Shown: positions 46,611 to 55,013 of the stretch, in pieces
Numbering within the stretch: position 1 is the first letter of the stretch
Layout of the letters: every line of letters begins with the position of its first letter
From: Propionispora hippei DSM 15287
GTDB taxonomy: Bacteria; Bacillota; Negativicutes; Propionisporales; Propionisporaceae
Assembly: GCF_900141835.1 (NCBI RefSeq)
Contig: NZ_FQZD01000006.1
Span: 62,001-126,000 of the forward strand
Direction: 5' to 3'
DNA length: 64,000 nt
Position numbers and translations under genes: made by a program
The notes under the pieces: model-generated
The model's database searches: none
The model's input: only the letters and a program-made list of their open reading frames with translations
What the model was told of the DNA's origin: nothing

Positions 46611-47171
46611 ATGGAACAAGAAGAGAAACAAGAGAAATGGCAGGAGAAACTGTTAAAAACCCGGTCGATCATTATTGCCGATGAGATCACGCAGGCTGTG
46701 GCGGAGAAAGTAACTGCCCAGCTCCTCATTTTGCAGGAAATGAGTGATGAGCCGATTAAATTATTTATTAACAGCCAGGGCGGTCATGTGGAGGCCGGTG
46801 ATACCATCCATGATATGATTCGCTTTGTGACGCCGAGAGTCATTGTCATCGGTACCGGCTGGGTAGCCAGCGCCGGCATTACCATTTATCTGGCGGCGGC
46901 GAAAGAGGACCGCTACTCGCTGCCCAATACCCGCTATATGATTCACCAGCCGCTCGGCGGGGTACGCGGCCAGGCGACCGATATCAAAATAGAAGCCGAT
47001 GAAATTATCAAGATGCGCCGCCGCATCAACCGTTTGATTAGCGAAGGTACCGGACAGCCGCTGGCCAAGGTGGAGCAGGATACGCAGCGCAATTATTGGC
47101 TGGATGCGGCAGAGGCAAAAGCCTACGGTATTGTAAGCCGTATTATCGCCGAGTATAAGGAAATAGAGTAA
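46611..47171 (+). CDS. ClpP-like protease subunit with altered triad
   Basis: 186 residues with a ClpP fold. The nucleophile S88 (GWVASAGITIY) and H112 (RYMIHQPLGG) are conserved, but the position of the catalytic aspartate (TERD/TDRD in ClpP) reads TQRN, so N161 replaces it. N172 is also found in Listeria ClpP1, which shows poor activity alone. It is therefore probably a second ClpP that works in mixed complexes or in a specialised role. ATG 46611 follows AAGGAGGA. The main clpP-clpX pair is not in the window. Confidence 0.85.
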   Translation: MEQEEKQEKWQEKLLKTRSIIIADEITQAVAEKVTAQLLILQEMSDEPIKLFINSQGGHVEAGDTIHDMIRFVTPRVIVIGTGWVASAGITIYLAAAKEDRYSLPNTRYMIHQPLGGVRGQATDIKIEADEIIKMRRRINRLISEGTGQPLAKVEQDTQRNYWLDAAEAKAYGIVSRIIAEYKEIE

Positions 47172-47179
47172 GTGCTATA

Positions 47180-47212
47180 GGTCACAGCCGGTCAATGGCT
47201 GTGACCTTTTTT
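47180..47212 (+). terminator. Terminator after the ClpP-like gene
   Basis: A ten-base perfect stem, GGTCACAGCC and GGCTGTGACC, has a seven-base loop and is followed by six T. Confidence 0.9.
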
Positions 47213-47367
47213 GTTGGGCAAGGAAGGGGCTGTTTTCTGGCGGAGAAAGGAATTTGTCTTTAACAGCAAGAATATAGCAAAAACGGAAAAATATTTTAAG
47301 GTGTGTGGACAATGAATACTCGTGCCACACGCCCAGGACTGGTGGGATTTTTTTGCGTACGGCTAAC

Positions 47368-48144
47368 ATGACGGTTGCGGAAATCACGGAATTGCTGAAT
47401 CAGGCGGAACTGCCGGAGACTATCCTGGCGGAGCTACATACGGACCGGCGTGTTTCGGTCATACGATTATTGGAGAAATGGCAAAAAAGAAAAGCAAGCC
47501 TGACCAGGGAAGCGGCCCGCCTGCAGCAGCTTTTTCTGCCGGAACAGGAATTTCGCCGTCAAGGCTATGAATGCATTGTCGGTGTCGATGAAGCAGGGCG
47601 GGGGCCGCTGGCCGGTCCGTTGGTGGTCGGTGCGGCAATTCTGCCGTTTGGCTGTAAACTTCCTTCGTTGAACGATTCGAAAAAACTATCGGCGGCGCAA
47701 AGGGCCGTATTATATGATGAGATTAAGAAGAAAGCGTTGTCTACCAAGACGGTCATTGTCGAAGTGGCGGACATTGACCGGTTGAATATTTATCAGGCTA
47801 CTGTGCAGGCCATGTATCAGGCGATTAAGACCATTGGACTGAAACCGCAGGCCGCTTTGATTGATGCCGTGCCATTGCCGGAACTGCCGATTCCGGCCAA
47901 TTCATTGATTGGCGGAGACGGACTGAGTGCATCCATTGCGGCAGCCTCTATTCTGGCCAAGGTAGAACGGGACAGGCTGATGGAAGAATTGGCGCTGCTT
48001 TATCCGCAATACGGTTTTCAAAATCATAAGGGTTATGGGACCAGAGAACATTTAAAAGCATTGGCAGAATATGGACCTTGCCCGATTCACCGGACCAGCT
48101 TTGAACCGATTAAATCATGGGGAGGCAGACAGGATGCGAGTTAG
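47368..48144 (+). CDS. rnhB: Ribonuclease HII
   Basis: 258 residues. It removes ribonucleotides from DNA-RNA hybrids. The metal site is visible in GVDEAGRGPLAGP (D74, E75) and in the later ALIDAVPLP aspartate. An N-terminal extension of about 65 residues is typical of Firmicute RNase HII. The ATG at 47368 gives the family length; an upstream GTG at 47305 and a TTG at 47353 are possible. It overlaps ylqG. Confidence 0.94.
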   Translation: MTVAEITELLNQAELPETILAELHTDRRVSVIRLLEKWQKRKASLTREAARLQQLFLPEQEFRRQGYECIVGVDEAGRGPLAGPLVVGAAILPFGCKLPSLNDSKKLSAAQRAVLYDEIKKKALSTKTVIVEVADIDRLNIYQATVQAMYQAIKTIGLKPQAALIDAVPLPELPIPANSLIGGDGLSASIAAASILAKVERDRLMEELALLYPQYGFQNHKGYGTREHLKALAEYGPCPIHRTSFEPIKSWGGRQDAS

Positions 48145-49960
48145 TAATCTTTTACCGGGACAGCTTCCGGCACCGGCTGAGCTGGAAGGACAGGCTAACG
48201 TGTCTGCGACGGCTCAGCCTCAAGCTCAGGCCGAAACCAATACACCGGGACTGCAGATTCAGCTTTTGATCCATGAAGCATTGGAAACGCTGCTAAGTAA
48301 TTTGGGCGGAACGGTTGAAAACAGTCAGTTGCTGCTGGCTTCGCTGCCTGACAGTTTGCAGCAGGAGGTGCGGCAAATTTTGCAGCAGGCAACGCCCGAT
48401 ACCGGCGCTATTTCCCGGGGAATGTCTACCCTGGTACAACTACCAAAAAATCTGGCCGAACAACTACAAAATATAGTGCAAACTCTGCAGGGAACACTTT
48501 ATCTGGAAGAACAGCTTACTCCGGATATATGGAATACGCTGTCGGAAAAGGCCGAGACGGTTCTTGCCATGATACGGCAGAATCCATCGCGGCTGCCGAC
48601 TCAGACGGCACCGGTGGCAGAACCGCCGGCAGCAGCGAAGGATAGCTTCCCTGCTCAATCCGCTATGCAGAATCAACCGGTAGAACCCAATAATACGCTG
48701 GAAACGGGGATTTTTCGTCAGCCGGTACAGCAGTCTCTGCCGGAGAGTGCGGCAAAGCCCGTTTTGCTTGTACTGGAAAGCGGACAGGAACCACAACAGG
48801 CTGCCAAGTTGGCGACAACGGCTGAACCCAACAAGCAATCAACAACAGCGGTGCCATTGGATGAGGCAAACCGTCCCTTAGTACCGCCGACCAGCAAACC
48901 GGTGACCGACTGGCCGGCCAAGGCCTGGCAGGTATTGGCTAACAATGGGCAGGACCGGGAATCGGTGTCGGCAGCCGTTCGACAATTGGCCGCCGAATTT
49001 CAGGATTTACCTGTTAAGGAGCAGGTGGCAGGTAAACAGATATTGTTGACGCTGCTTAACCAGCCGGCGGGGGACGCGGGGGAAGATATTCAATCCCTTT
49101 TACTGGCAGTAAAACGACTGCAGGCGGAAATTTCCCGGACAAGTGGAGGTGGCCGCACCGTGCTGCCGGAGCCGATGGCTGGAGAAAAGGCAGGAAGAGC
49201 GCCTCTAGCGACTATCGCTGTACCGGTCGGTCTCCCTGCCACTCAGGAAGCCGAGGCATGGACGACGGCTACGGTGGTCAAAATGGCTAAAGGAGTATTA
49301 GACGGCGGCGAAATTCCCAAGGAACTTCCTTCTGTGCGTCTGGAAACACTGGATGTAACGGCAACGGAACGTCAGGAACTGCAGAAAGCTGTTAACTACT
49401 TGCAGGATTTTCTGCCGCAAACCGTTAGACAGGCGGCTGTGGCGCATAATCTGCCGGAACTGCCCGACCTATGGCTGATGTTTAAATTTTCCGAGGCCTC
49501 CAAATGGAAGGAACTGCCGACGGAGACTCTCCAGAAAGCCATTCGTACCATTCAGGAGCTGTCAGCCACCGTGCAGGATTCACAGGCTGCTCTGCCGGAA
49601 AAAACAAATACTGCCAATACCATGTCCTTTACTATGCCCATCTATTTTGGCGACGGCAGTACCGTTTATCCGGCTTATGTTCGTATCTATCATGAACGCC
49701 AGGGGACGGGTGCCTATAAACGGGAGGCACAACCGGAGACCTGGTTGCGCATTTTCTTTGATACCAACCGTCTGGGCCGGGTGGACGCCATGTTTCATTT
49801 ATATCAGGGCAATCTGTTGAGCGTGCGTACCGAATTTGCCAACGATGAGGCGGCGACTGCTTTTCGCGATATTGTTGTCCAGGTGCGCAGCGCGTTGGGA
49901 GAACTGCCGCTGACGCTGACTGATTTTAGTGTACGCATTATACCGGGGGAGACAGCATGA
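48134..49960 (+). CDS. ylqG: YlqG-like protein with FliK-type C-terminal domain
   Basis: 608 residues, rich in Q, A, P and E. A long low-complexity N-terminal and middle part (about 1-450) resembles the ruler region of flagellar hook-length proteins. The C-terminal 110 residues (AYVRIYHERQ to LTLTDFSVRII) resemble the FliK substrate-switch domain. It is paired with a soluble FlhB C-terminal homolog, mirroring the FliK-FlhB partnership, yet no flagellar gene is nearby. Function unknown. Confidence 0.75.
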   Translation: MRVSNLLPGQLPAPAELEGQANVSATAQPQAQAETNTPGLQIQLLIHEALETLLSNLGGTVENSQLLLASLPDSLQQEVRQILQQATPDTGAISRGMSTLVQLPKNLAEQLQNIVQTLQGTLYLEEQLTPDIWNTLSEKAETVLAMIRQNPSRLPTQTAPVAEPPAAAKDSFPAQSAMQNQPVEPNNTLETGIFRQPVQQSLPESAAKPVLLVLESGQEPQQAAKLATTAEPNKQSTTAVPLDEANRPLVPPTSKPVTDWPAKAWQVLANNGQDRESVSAAVRQLAAEFQDLPVKEQVAGKQILLTLLNQPAGDAGEDIQSLLLAVKRLQAEISRTSGGGRTVLPEPMAGEKAGRAPLATIAVPVGLPATQEAEAWTTATVVKMAKGVLDGGEIPKELPSVRLETLDVTATERQELQKAVNYLQDFLPQTVRQAAVAHNLPELPDLWLMFKFSEASKWKELPTETLQKAIRTIQELSATVQDSQAALPEKTNTANTMSFTMPIYFGDGSTVYPAYVRIYHERQGTGAYKREAQPETWLRIFFDTNRLGRVDAMFHLYQGNLLSVRTEFANDEAATAFRDIVVQVRSALGELPLTLTDFSVRIIPGETA

Positions 49961-50244
49961 GCGAACAGAAAGAAGAACGCAAACAGGCGGTTGCCATTCA
50001 GTATGACCGGGAGGCAGATAGTGCTCCTAGGGTTGTAGCCAAAGGAAAAGGTTTGGTGGCCGAGCAAATTATAGCCGTAGCCCAAAGCCAGGCGGTACCC
50101 CTATATAAAAATAAGGCGCTATCCAATATGCTGATGGCCGTGGAACTGGACCGGGAAATTCCGCCGGCACTATATAAAGCGGTGGCGGAGGTTCTGGCCT
50201 ATATTTATCGTTTGGATCAGAATTTTAGCCGAAGAAATGGCTAA
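49957..50244 (+). CDS. ylqH: FlhB-like C-terminal domain protein YlqH
   Basis: A 95-residue soluble protein that corresponds to the cytoplasmic domain of FlhB (EscU/YscU family). KRKQAVAIQYDREAD-type KQAVAIQYDREADSAPRVVA replaces the KAVVTNPTHYAVALxY autocleavage segment, so the NPTH site is absent. It overlaps ylqG by four bases (ATGA). It may be a decoy or partner for the FliK-like protein. Confidence 0.85.
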   Translation: MSEQKEERKQAVAIQYDREADSAPRVVAKGKGLVAEQIIAVAQSQAVPLYKNKALSNMLMAVELDREIPPALYKAVAEVLAYIYRLDQNFSRRNG

Positions 50245-50276
50245 GTAGGGCAGCAGTGAAAGGCAGAGGTGCTGGG

Positions 50277-50630
50277 ATGAATCATATAGCCTTGGGTGAA
50301 AAGGGAGAGGCGGCGGCAGTCGAGTATTTGCGCCGCCATGGTTATGCTGTCCTGCAGCAAAAATACCGGGCCAGGACGGGTGAAATTGATATTATCGCTA
50401 AAAAGGACGGTGTACTGGTTTTTGTCGAGGTAAAAACCAGGCGCAGCACGCGGTACGGGCTGCCGGCCGAAGCGGTAACCTATCGGAAACAGCAAAAAAT
50501 CATCCAAACAGCGCTGTGTTATTTGGCTCAAACCCAGCAGCCGGATGCGCCCTGTCGAATTGATGTCATTGAGGTATATGAAGCTGACGGACGGATTAAT
50601 CACCTTGTTAATGCTTTTGGGCGGCAATAG
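50277..50630 (+). CDS. yraN: YraN family (UPF0102) putative endonuclease
   Basis: 117 residues with the Holliday-resolvase-like nuclease core: GEKGEAAAVEYLRRHGYAVL, then the catalytic TGEIDIIAKKDGVLVFVEVK with the D, E and K set of PD-(D/E)XK enzymes. The biological role is unknown. It is commonly beside rnhB and comM, as here. The ATG at 50277 begins the conserved part. Confidence 0.92.
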   Translation: MNHIALGEKGEAAAVEYLRRHGYAVLQQKYRARTGEIDIIAKKDGVLVFVEVKTRRSTRYGLPAEAVTYRKQQKIIQTALCYLAQTQQPDAPCRIDVIEVYEADGRINHLVNAFGRQ

Positions 50631-50700
50631 TGCGGAACCGATTGCCCCGGACGTAACCAGGCTGTTGCTGGAATGGAAATGAGGCCGATGGAGGTAGAAT

Positions 50701-52221
50701 ATGTTTGCGCAGACATTCGGAGCCACCACGTTTGGGTTAGATGGCATTGCTATTCATGTGGAAGTGGATATTACCAATGGGCTGCCGGGAATGGAAATTG
50801 TCGGACTGCCTGATGCGGCTGTACGTGAATCACGGGAACGGGTCAGGGCGGCCATCAAGAATTCCGGTTTCGAGTTTCCGGCCCAGCGGATTACCATTAA
50901 TCTGGCTCCGGCCGATATCAAAAAGGACAGTTCCGGCTTGGATTTGCCGATTGCGATTGGCATTTTGGCAGCCAGCGGCCAGATCGGAGAGAATTGCCGG
51001 CGCTGCCTGTTTGTGAGCGAACTGTCACTGGAAGGCAAGCTGCGTGCCGTATCAGGAGTATTGCCGATGGCTATGGCTGCGGCCGAGCAGGGCATCACCC
51101 AGTTGGTTGTCGCCAGGGAAAATGCCGGCGAGGCCTTACTGGTTGATGGCCTGACCGTGTATGCGCCGGACAAACTGACCGAAGTGGTTTGGCATTTGCA
51201 GGAAAGACGGGCTTTAACACCGCAGCAAAAACGGGCGGAAGCCGCTGGTTTGCCTATTTGGGGAGATGATTTTTCCGAAGTACAGGGTCAGGTAGTTGCC
51301 AAACGGGCGGTGGAGATCGCCGCCGCCGGTGGGCATAACCTGCTGCTTAGCGGATCGCCCGGTTCAGGAAAAACTATGCTGGCCCGGCGGGTGCCTGGGA
51401 TTTTGCCGGCTATGTCCGACCAGGAGGCCTTGGAAGTCACCAAGATTTACAGTATTGCCGGCTTGCTATCGGCTAACACCGGTTTGGTTTCCGTACGTCC
51501 ATTCAGGAGTCCCCATCATACCATATCTGATGCCGGTATGATCGGCGGCGGCAGAATCCCCAAACCAGGTGAGGTAACCTTAAGCCACCACGGAGTGCTG
51601 TTTTTGGACGAACTGCCGGAATTTCCCCGCGGCGTGCTGGAAGTGCTGCGCCAGCCGTTGGAAGACGGACACGTAACCATTTCCCGCGTGCAGGCTTCCT
51701 CCTCTTACCCTGCCCGATTCATGCTCATCGCTGCGATGAATCCCTGCCCGTGCGGCTTCGCTGGTGATGGTCTGCAGACCTGCACCTGTACGCCGGCCGA
51801 TATACGGCGGTATGTGAAAAAAATATCCGGCCCTTTGCTTGACCGGATTGACATTCATGTTCATGTGCCACGGCTGGAATATAGTGAGATTGCGGCAACC
51901 GTACCGGCGGAGACTTCGGCTGCCATCCGGGCCCGAGTAGCAGCCGTGCGGAACCTGCAGCGGGAACGGCTGGGGCAATACGGTCTATTCTGTAACGCCC
52001 AGATGGGACACAAATATCTAAAGAAGTTCTGCCCCCTGACGAAGGAGGCACAGGAACTGCTGAAACAAGCCTTCACTAAAATGAACCTGAGCGGCCGGGG
52101 CTACGACAGGATTATCAAGGTCTCCCGCACAATCGCCGACCTGGCAGGAGAACAAATCATCACCGGACAGCATGTGGCCGAAGCTATACAATTTAGAAAT
52201 AATGCGCAGAAGTTTGATTGA
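50701..52221 (+). CDS. comM: Mg-chelatase-like AAA+ protein ComM/YifB
   Basis: 506 residues. An N-terminal Lon-like domain (about 1-165) is followed by AAA+ with Walker A GSPGSGKTMLARR and Walker B VLFLDELPEF. A cysteine-rich insertion (CPCGF, CTCTPADIRRY) lies in the sensor part. ComM promotes branch migration during natural transformation. In most Firmicutes dprA follows; here an accessory region does. Confidence 0.94.
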   Translation: MFAQTFGATTFGLDGIAIHVEVDITNGLPGMEIVGLPDAAVRESRERVRAAIKNSGFEFPAQRITINLAPADIKKDSSGLDLPIAIGILAASGQIGENCRRCLFVSELSLEGKLRAVSGVLPMAMAAAEQGITQLVVARENAGEALLVDGLTVYAPDKLTEVVWHLQERRALTPQQKRAEAAGLPIWGDDFSEVQGQVVAKRAVEIAAAGGHNLLLSGSPGSGKTMLARRVPGILPAMSDQEALEVTKIYSIAGLLSANTGLVSVRPFRSPHHTISDAGMIGGGRIPKPGEVTLSHHGVLFLDELPEFPRGVLEVLRQPLEDGHVTISRVQASSSYPARFMLIAAMNPCPCGFAGDGLQTCTCTPADIRRYVKKISGPLLDRIDIHVHVPRLEYSEIAATVPAETSAAIRARVAAVRNLQRERLGQYGLFCNAQMGHKYLKKFCPLTKEAQELLKQAFTKMNLSGRGYDRIIKVSRTIADLAGEQIITGQHVAEAIQFRNNAQKFD

Positions 52222-52293
52222 TAAGCAAAAGGTATAGCAATTGGTATTAAAATGCCTTGCAGAATAAAGAAGTTGTTAAGGCTAAGAAATAAA

Positions 52294-52326
52294 AAAAAGC
52301 TCTCGCAAAAACGGGAGCTTTTTTAT
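52294..52326 (+). terminator. Terminator downstream of comM
   Basis: AAGCTCTCG and CGGGAGCTT (one G-U pair) form a stem with a six-base A-rich loop, followed by TTTTTT. Confidence 0.88.
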
Positions 52327-52403
52327 CATTTAATGAATATCACGCGGTGTAAATAGTAAAAAAAGTTGTCAAATAAGGAACGTCCCTTAGTGTCTCTAAA
52401 AAG

Positions 52404-52733
52404 ATGGTAATTTTCACTATGGTTGGTATTATGCAGATAGGGTTTGGAGCATCAGTTATGGAAGCTTCTCCGTTACATGACTACTATCCACCGGTTCAGT
52501 CGTATGATGAACATAATAGGGACCATATGGAAAGAGAGCGCCATGAACGTATGGAACGGGAAAGACATGAACGTGAACGAGTTGAAAATGAACGTCATGA
52601 GCGTGAAATGAGGCGGCGGGATCATGAGAGCCGTAGGGAATGGCGTGAACGTCAGCGTATTGAGAATGAACGTCACGATGAAGCCATGAGAAGAATAGCC
52701 CATGATTTTGTAGATATTACTTTCGATAGATAG
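52404..52733 (+). CDS. Secreted Arg/His/Glu-rich small protein
   Basis: 109 residues. A short hydrophobic start (about 2-20, VIFTMVGIMQIGFGASVMEA) looks like a signal peptide. The mature part consists of imperfect repeats of the type ERERHERMERERHER (about residues 42-95), extremely rich in R, E and H and predicted helical. The histidines could bind metal. No homolog is recognised. It is alone between two terminators, at the start of the AT-richer accessory region. Confidence 0.6.
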   Translation: MVIFTMVGIMQIGFGASVMEASPLHDYYPPVQSYDEHNRDHMERERHERMERERHERERVENERHEREMRRRDHESRREWRERQRIENERHDEAMRRIAHDFVDITFDR

Positions 52734-52798
52734 GATTGTGCAAGCCCATAGGCCAAGCTTGCTTTACGGAATAAATATTACATACATCTTCTGTTGAC

Positions 52799-52828
52799 AC
52801 CCTACTCGGTTTGAGTAGGGTATTTTTG
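52799..52828 (+). terminator. Terminator before the FN3 locus
   Basis: ACCCTACTC and GAGTAGGGT form the stem with a five-base loop, followed by ATTTTT. Confidence 0.88.
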
Positions 52829-52933
52829 TCTGGGTGTGTTAGCTATTTATTCTGGTTATCGCCAGAGTGGAGGGTTTTGTCTGGTGGTTTCGTTTGTCGG
52901 GCTTTTTTAGGCCTATATATAAGCATGGTTTTA

Positions 52934-53091
52934 TGTACGGATAAAAAATTGAAGAGGTAATTTCAGTAGTTTAAAAATAACTAGCTACTGAATGTATACC
53001 AGTGAGAGCCGACGTACAGGAAACACACAGCGAAACATAAGAGTTCCTTGGCTATGGCGGTTTTTAAATTAATTATTTGGAGGAATGTGAA
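52934..53091 (+). promoter_or_regulatory. Duplicated structured leader, copy 1
   Basis: Closely similar to 56243-56398. Conserved pairings are CAGTAG (52964-52969) with CTACTG (52985-52990), AGGAA (53018-53022) with TTCCT (53044-53048), and GCC (53008-53010) with GGC (53050-53052). The between-copy changes mostly keep pairing through G-U. It directly precedes the first FN3 gene. It resembles a cis-regulatory RNA, but no known riboswitch class was recognised. Confidence 0.6.
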
Positions 53092-54009
53092 ATGGCTACA
53101 GTAGGACAATCATTAACTGCACCGGAGAGTGGATGGCAAAGATTTGGATCTTCTGAGTCAAGGTTTATTTATAATGGAACATGGAGCACTGATGTCAATG
53201 TACTTTATTATAATGGTTCCCAGCAAGGAACAACTGAACTAAATGCAAGTATAGTTTTCAAATTTACTGGGACTAAGCTTCGCATTATTACAGATGCTTA
53301 CCCAGATCATTCAACTGATGTTCAAATTGAAATGGATGGTGAGGCTAGCCATATTTCTTTAAATGCAGCGAAAAATTTTCAAAGGCTTTCTTTTGAAAAA
53401 GTCGGGTTATCTTTACAATCACATCGTGTCGTTATAACTAATTTAACCAATAAAGGACTTGGTTTTAGCGCTATCGATATTGATGATACTGGATATCTTG
53501 AAACAGTTATACAACCTACTATCCTAAAGGCTGATTCGGGTGATTCTCAAGTAACCCTTAACTGGGATGTCGTCACCGGTGCAAATGGCTATAATGTGAA
53601 GCGTTCCCTTACAGCCGGCGGCCCCTATGAGACGATTGCGACTAGCGTACCAGGTACCTCGTATGTAGATACTAACGTGGTAAATGGCACGACCTACTAT
53701 TACGTGGTGACCGGTGTAAATGCAGACGGAGAAAGTGCTAACTCTAATGAGGCATCGGCTACTCCACAGGCATTAGGAAAGGTGCTTCTTCTGATTGAAC
53801 TAACAGACGGCCTACAAAAGGAATATGAATTAACAAAGAGTGAATTGGATACTTTCGTTAATTGGTACAATAACCGATCTATCAGTGCAGGGCAGCCTTA
53901 TTATATCTTTGATAAGAGCTTTAATCTAGGCCCCTTTGATAGCCGCGAAGATTACCTGGTATTTGATAAAATCCAAAACTTTGAAGTAATGACGTTCATA
54001 AAGCAATAA
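53092..54009 (+). CDS. Modular FN3 protein 1
   Basis: 305 residues in three parts: an N-terminal beta-rich domain (1-135, MATVGQSLTAPESGWQRF) that may bind carbohydrate, a fibronectin type III domain (about 147-228, VTLNWDVVTGANGYNVKRS to ANSNEASATPQ), and a 75-residue C-terminal domain (KVLLLIELTDGLQKEYELTK to FDKIQNFEVM) shared by all five paralogs here. No signal peptide or anchor is present, so export, if any, is not Sec-dependent. GGAGG precedes the ATG. The layout resembles phage tail or appendage proteins. Function unknown. Confidence 0.8.
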   Translation: MATVGQSLTAPESGWQRFGSSESRFIYNGTWSTDVNVLYYNGSQQGTTELNASIVFKFTGTKLRIITDAYPDHSTDVQIEMDGEASHISLNAAKNFQRLSFEKVGLSLQSHRVVITNLTNKGLGFSAIDIDDTGYLETVIQPTILKADSGDSQVTLNWDVVTGANGYNVKRSLTAGGPYETIATSVPGTSYVDTNVVNGTTYYYVVTGVNADGESANSNEASATPQALGKVLLLIELTDGLQKEYELTKSELDTFVNWYNNRSISAGQPYYIFDKSFNLGPFDSREDYLVFDKIQNFEVMTFIKQ

Positions 54010-54035
54010 GATAATAGAAATTGGAGAGATGAACT

Positions 54036-54989
54036 ATGGCGACAATTGGACAATCGTTAACTGCGCCTGAGGCAGGATGGAAAAGATTTGATGATAGTAA
54101 TACAAATATCACCTACACATCAGGTTGGGGTAAATATTATTACTCTAGCGCATATCAAGGATCGGCAGCAAGGCTGGGAGCAACAGGATATAATGATATA
54201 AAATTTAACTTTACTGGAACAAAGCTTCGTATTATAGGCTGTACTAATAGTATGAGAACTTCTTCTATAAATGTATTAGTAGATGGTATCTTAGCTAAAA
54301 ATTATAGTCAAATATCACCATTAGCAGTGAACCAGACACTTGATGTTGATATACAAAATTTAAGTAATACGGAACACTATGTTCAAATCATTCCCCAAAA
54401 TACGACAACCACTACAGACTATTACTTTGATGCGGTTGATATTGATGAAAATGGTGAACTCCGGCCATATAACCCTAAAATTACCTCAGCTCCTACCAAC
54501 CTAACCGCCACTCCTGGAGATGCCCAAGTAACTCTCAATTGGGATGTAGTCATCGACGCGATTGGCTATAATATTAAGCGTTCGACTACAGCAGAAGGAC
54601 CCTACACGACAACGGTGGCAAGTAATGTATCTGGTACCTCATATGTAGATACCAATGTGGTGAATGGCACAATTTACTATTATGTGGTTACCGCTGTTAA
54701 CACAGATGGTGAGAGCGCCAATTCTAATGAAGCATCTGCTACGCCACAATCGTTAGGAAAAGTGCTTCTTCTAATTGAACTAACAGACGGCCTACAAAAG
54801 GAATATGAATTAACAAAGAGTGAATTGGATACTTTCGTTAATTGGTACAATAACCGGTCTACCGGTGCAGGGCAGCCTTATTATATCTTTGATAAGAGCT
54901 TTAATCTAGGCCCCTTTGATAGCCTCGAAGATTACCTGGCATTTGATAAAATCCAAAACTTTGAAGTAATGAAATTTACAAAACAATAA
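54036..54989 (+). CDS. Modular FN3 protein 2
   Basis: 317 residues, with the same order as protein 1: N-terminal MATIGQSLTAPEAGWKRF domain (1-145), FN3 domain (about 155-240), shared C-terminal domain (242-317). The last 225 bases are almost identical in DNA to those of protein 1 (about 95 percent by eye), whereas the N-terminal domains have diverged strongly, pointing to recent recombination or gene conversion. No signal peptide. Confidence 0.8.
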   Translation: MATIGQSLTAPEAGWKRFDDSNTNITYTSGWGKYYYSSAYQGSAARLGATGYNDIKFNFTGTKLRIIGCTNSMRTSSINVLVDGILAKNYSQISPLAVNQTLDVDIQNLSNTEHYVQIIPQNTTTTTDYYFDAVDIDENGELRPYNPKITSAPTNLTATPGDAQVTLNWDVVIDAIGYNIKRSTTAEGPYTTTVASNVSGTSYVDTNVVNGTIYYYVVTAVNTDGESANSNEASATPQSLGKVLLLIELTDGLQKEYELTKSELDTFVNWYNNRSTGAGQPYYIFDKSFNLGPFDSLEDYLAFDKIQNFEVMKFTKQ

Positions 54990-55013
54990 AACAATCAATT
55001 TGGAGGGGTTAAA

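Noticed and set aside
52934-53091. Cyclic-di-GMP-I riboswitch in the FN3 leader
   Set aside because: The conserved CAGGGCAAACC and GACGCAAAGC segments are missing.
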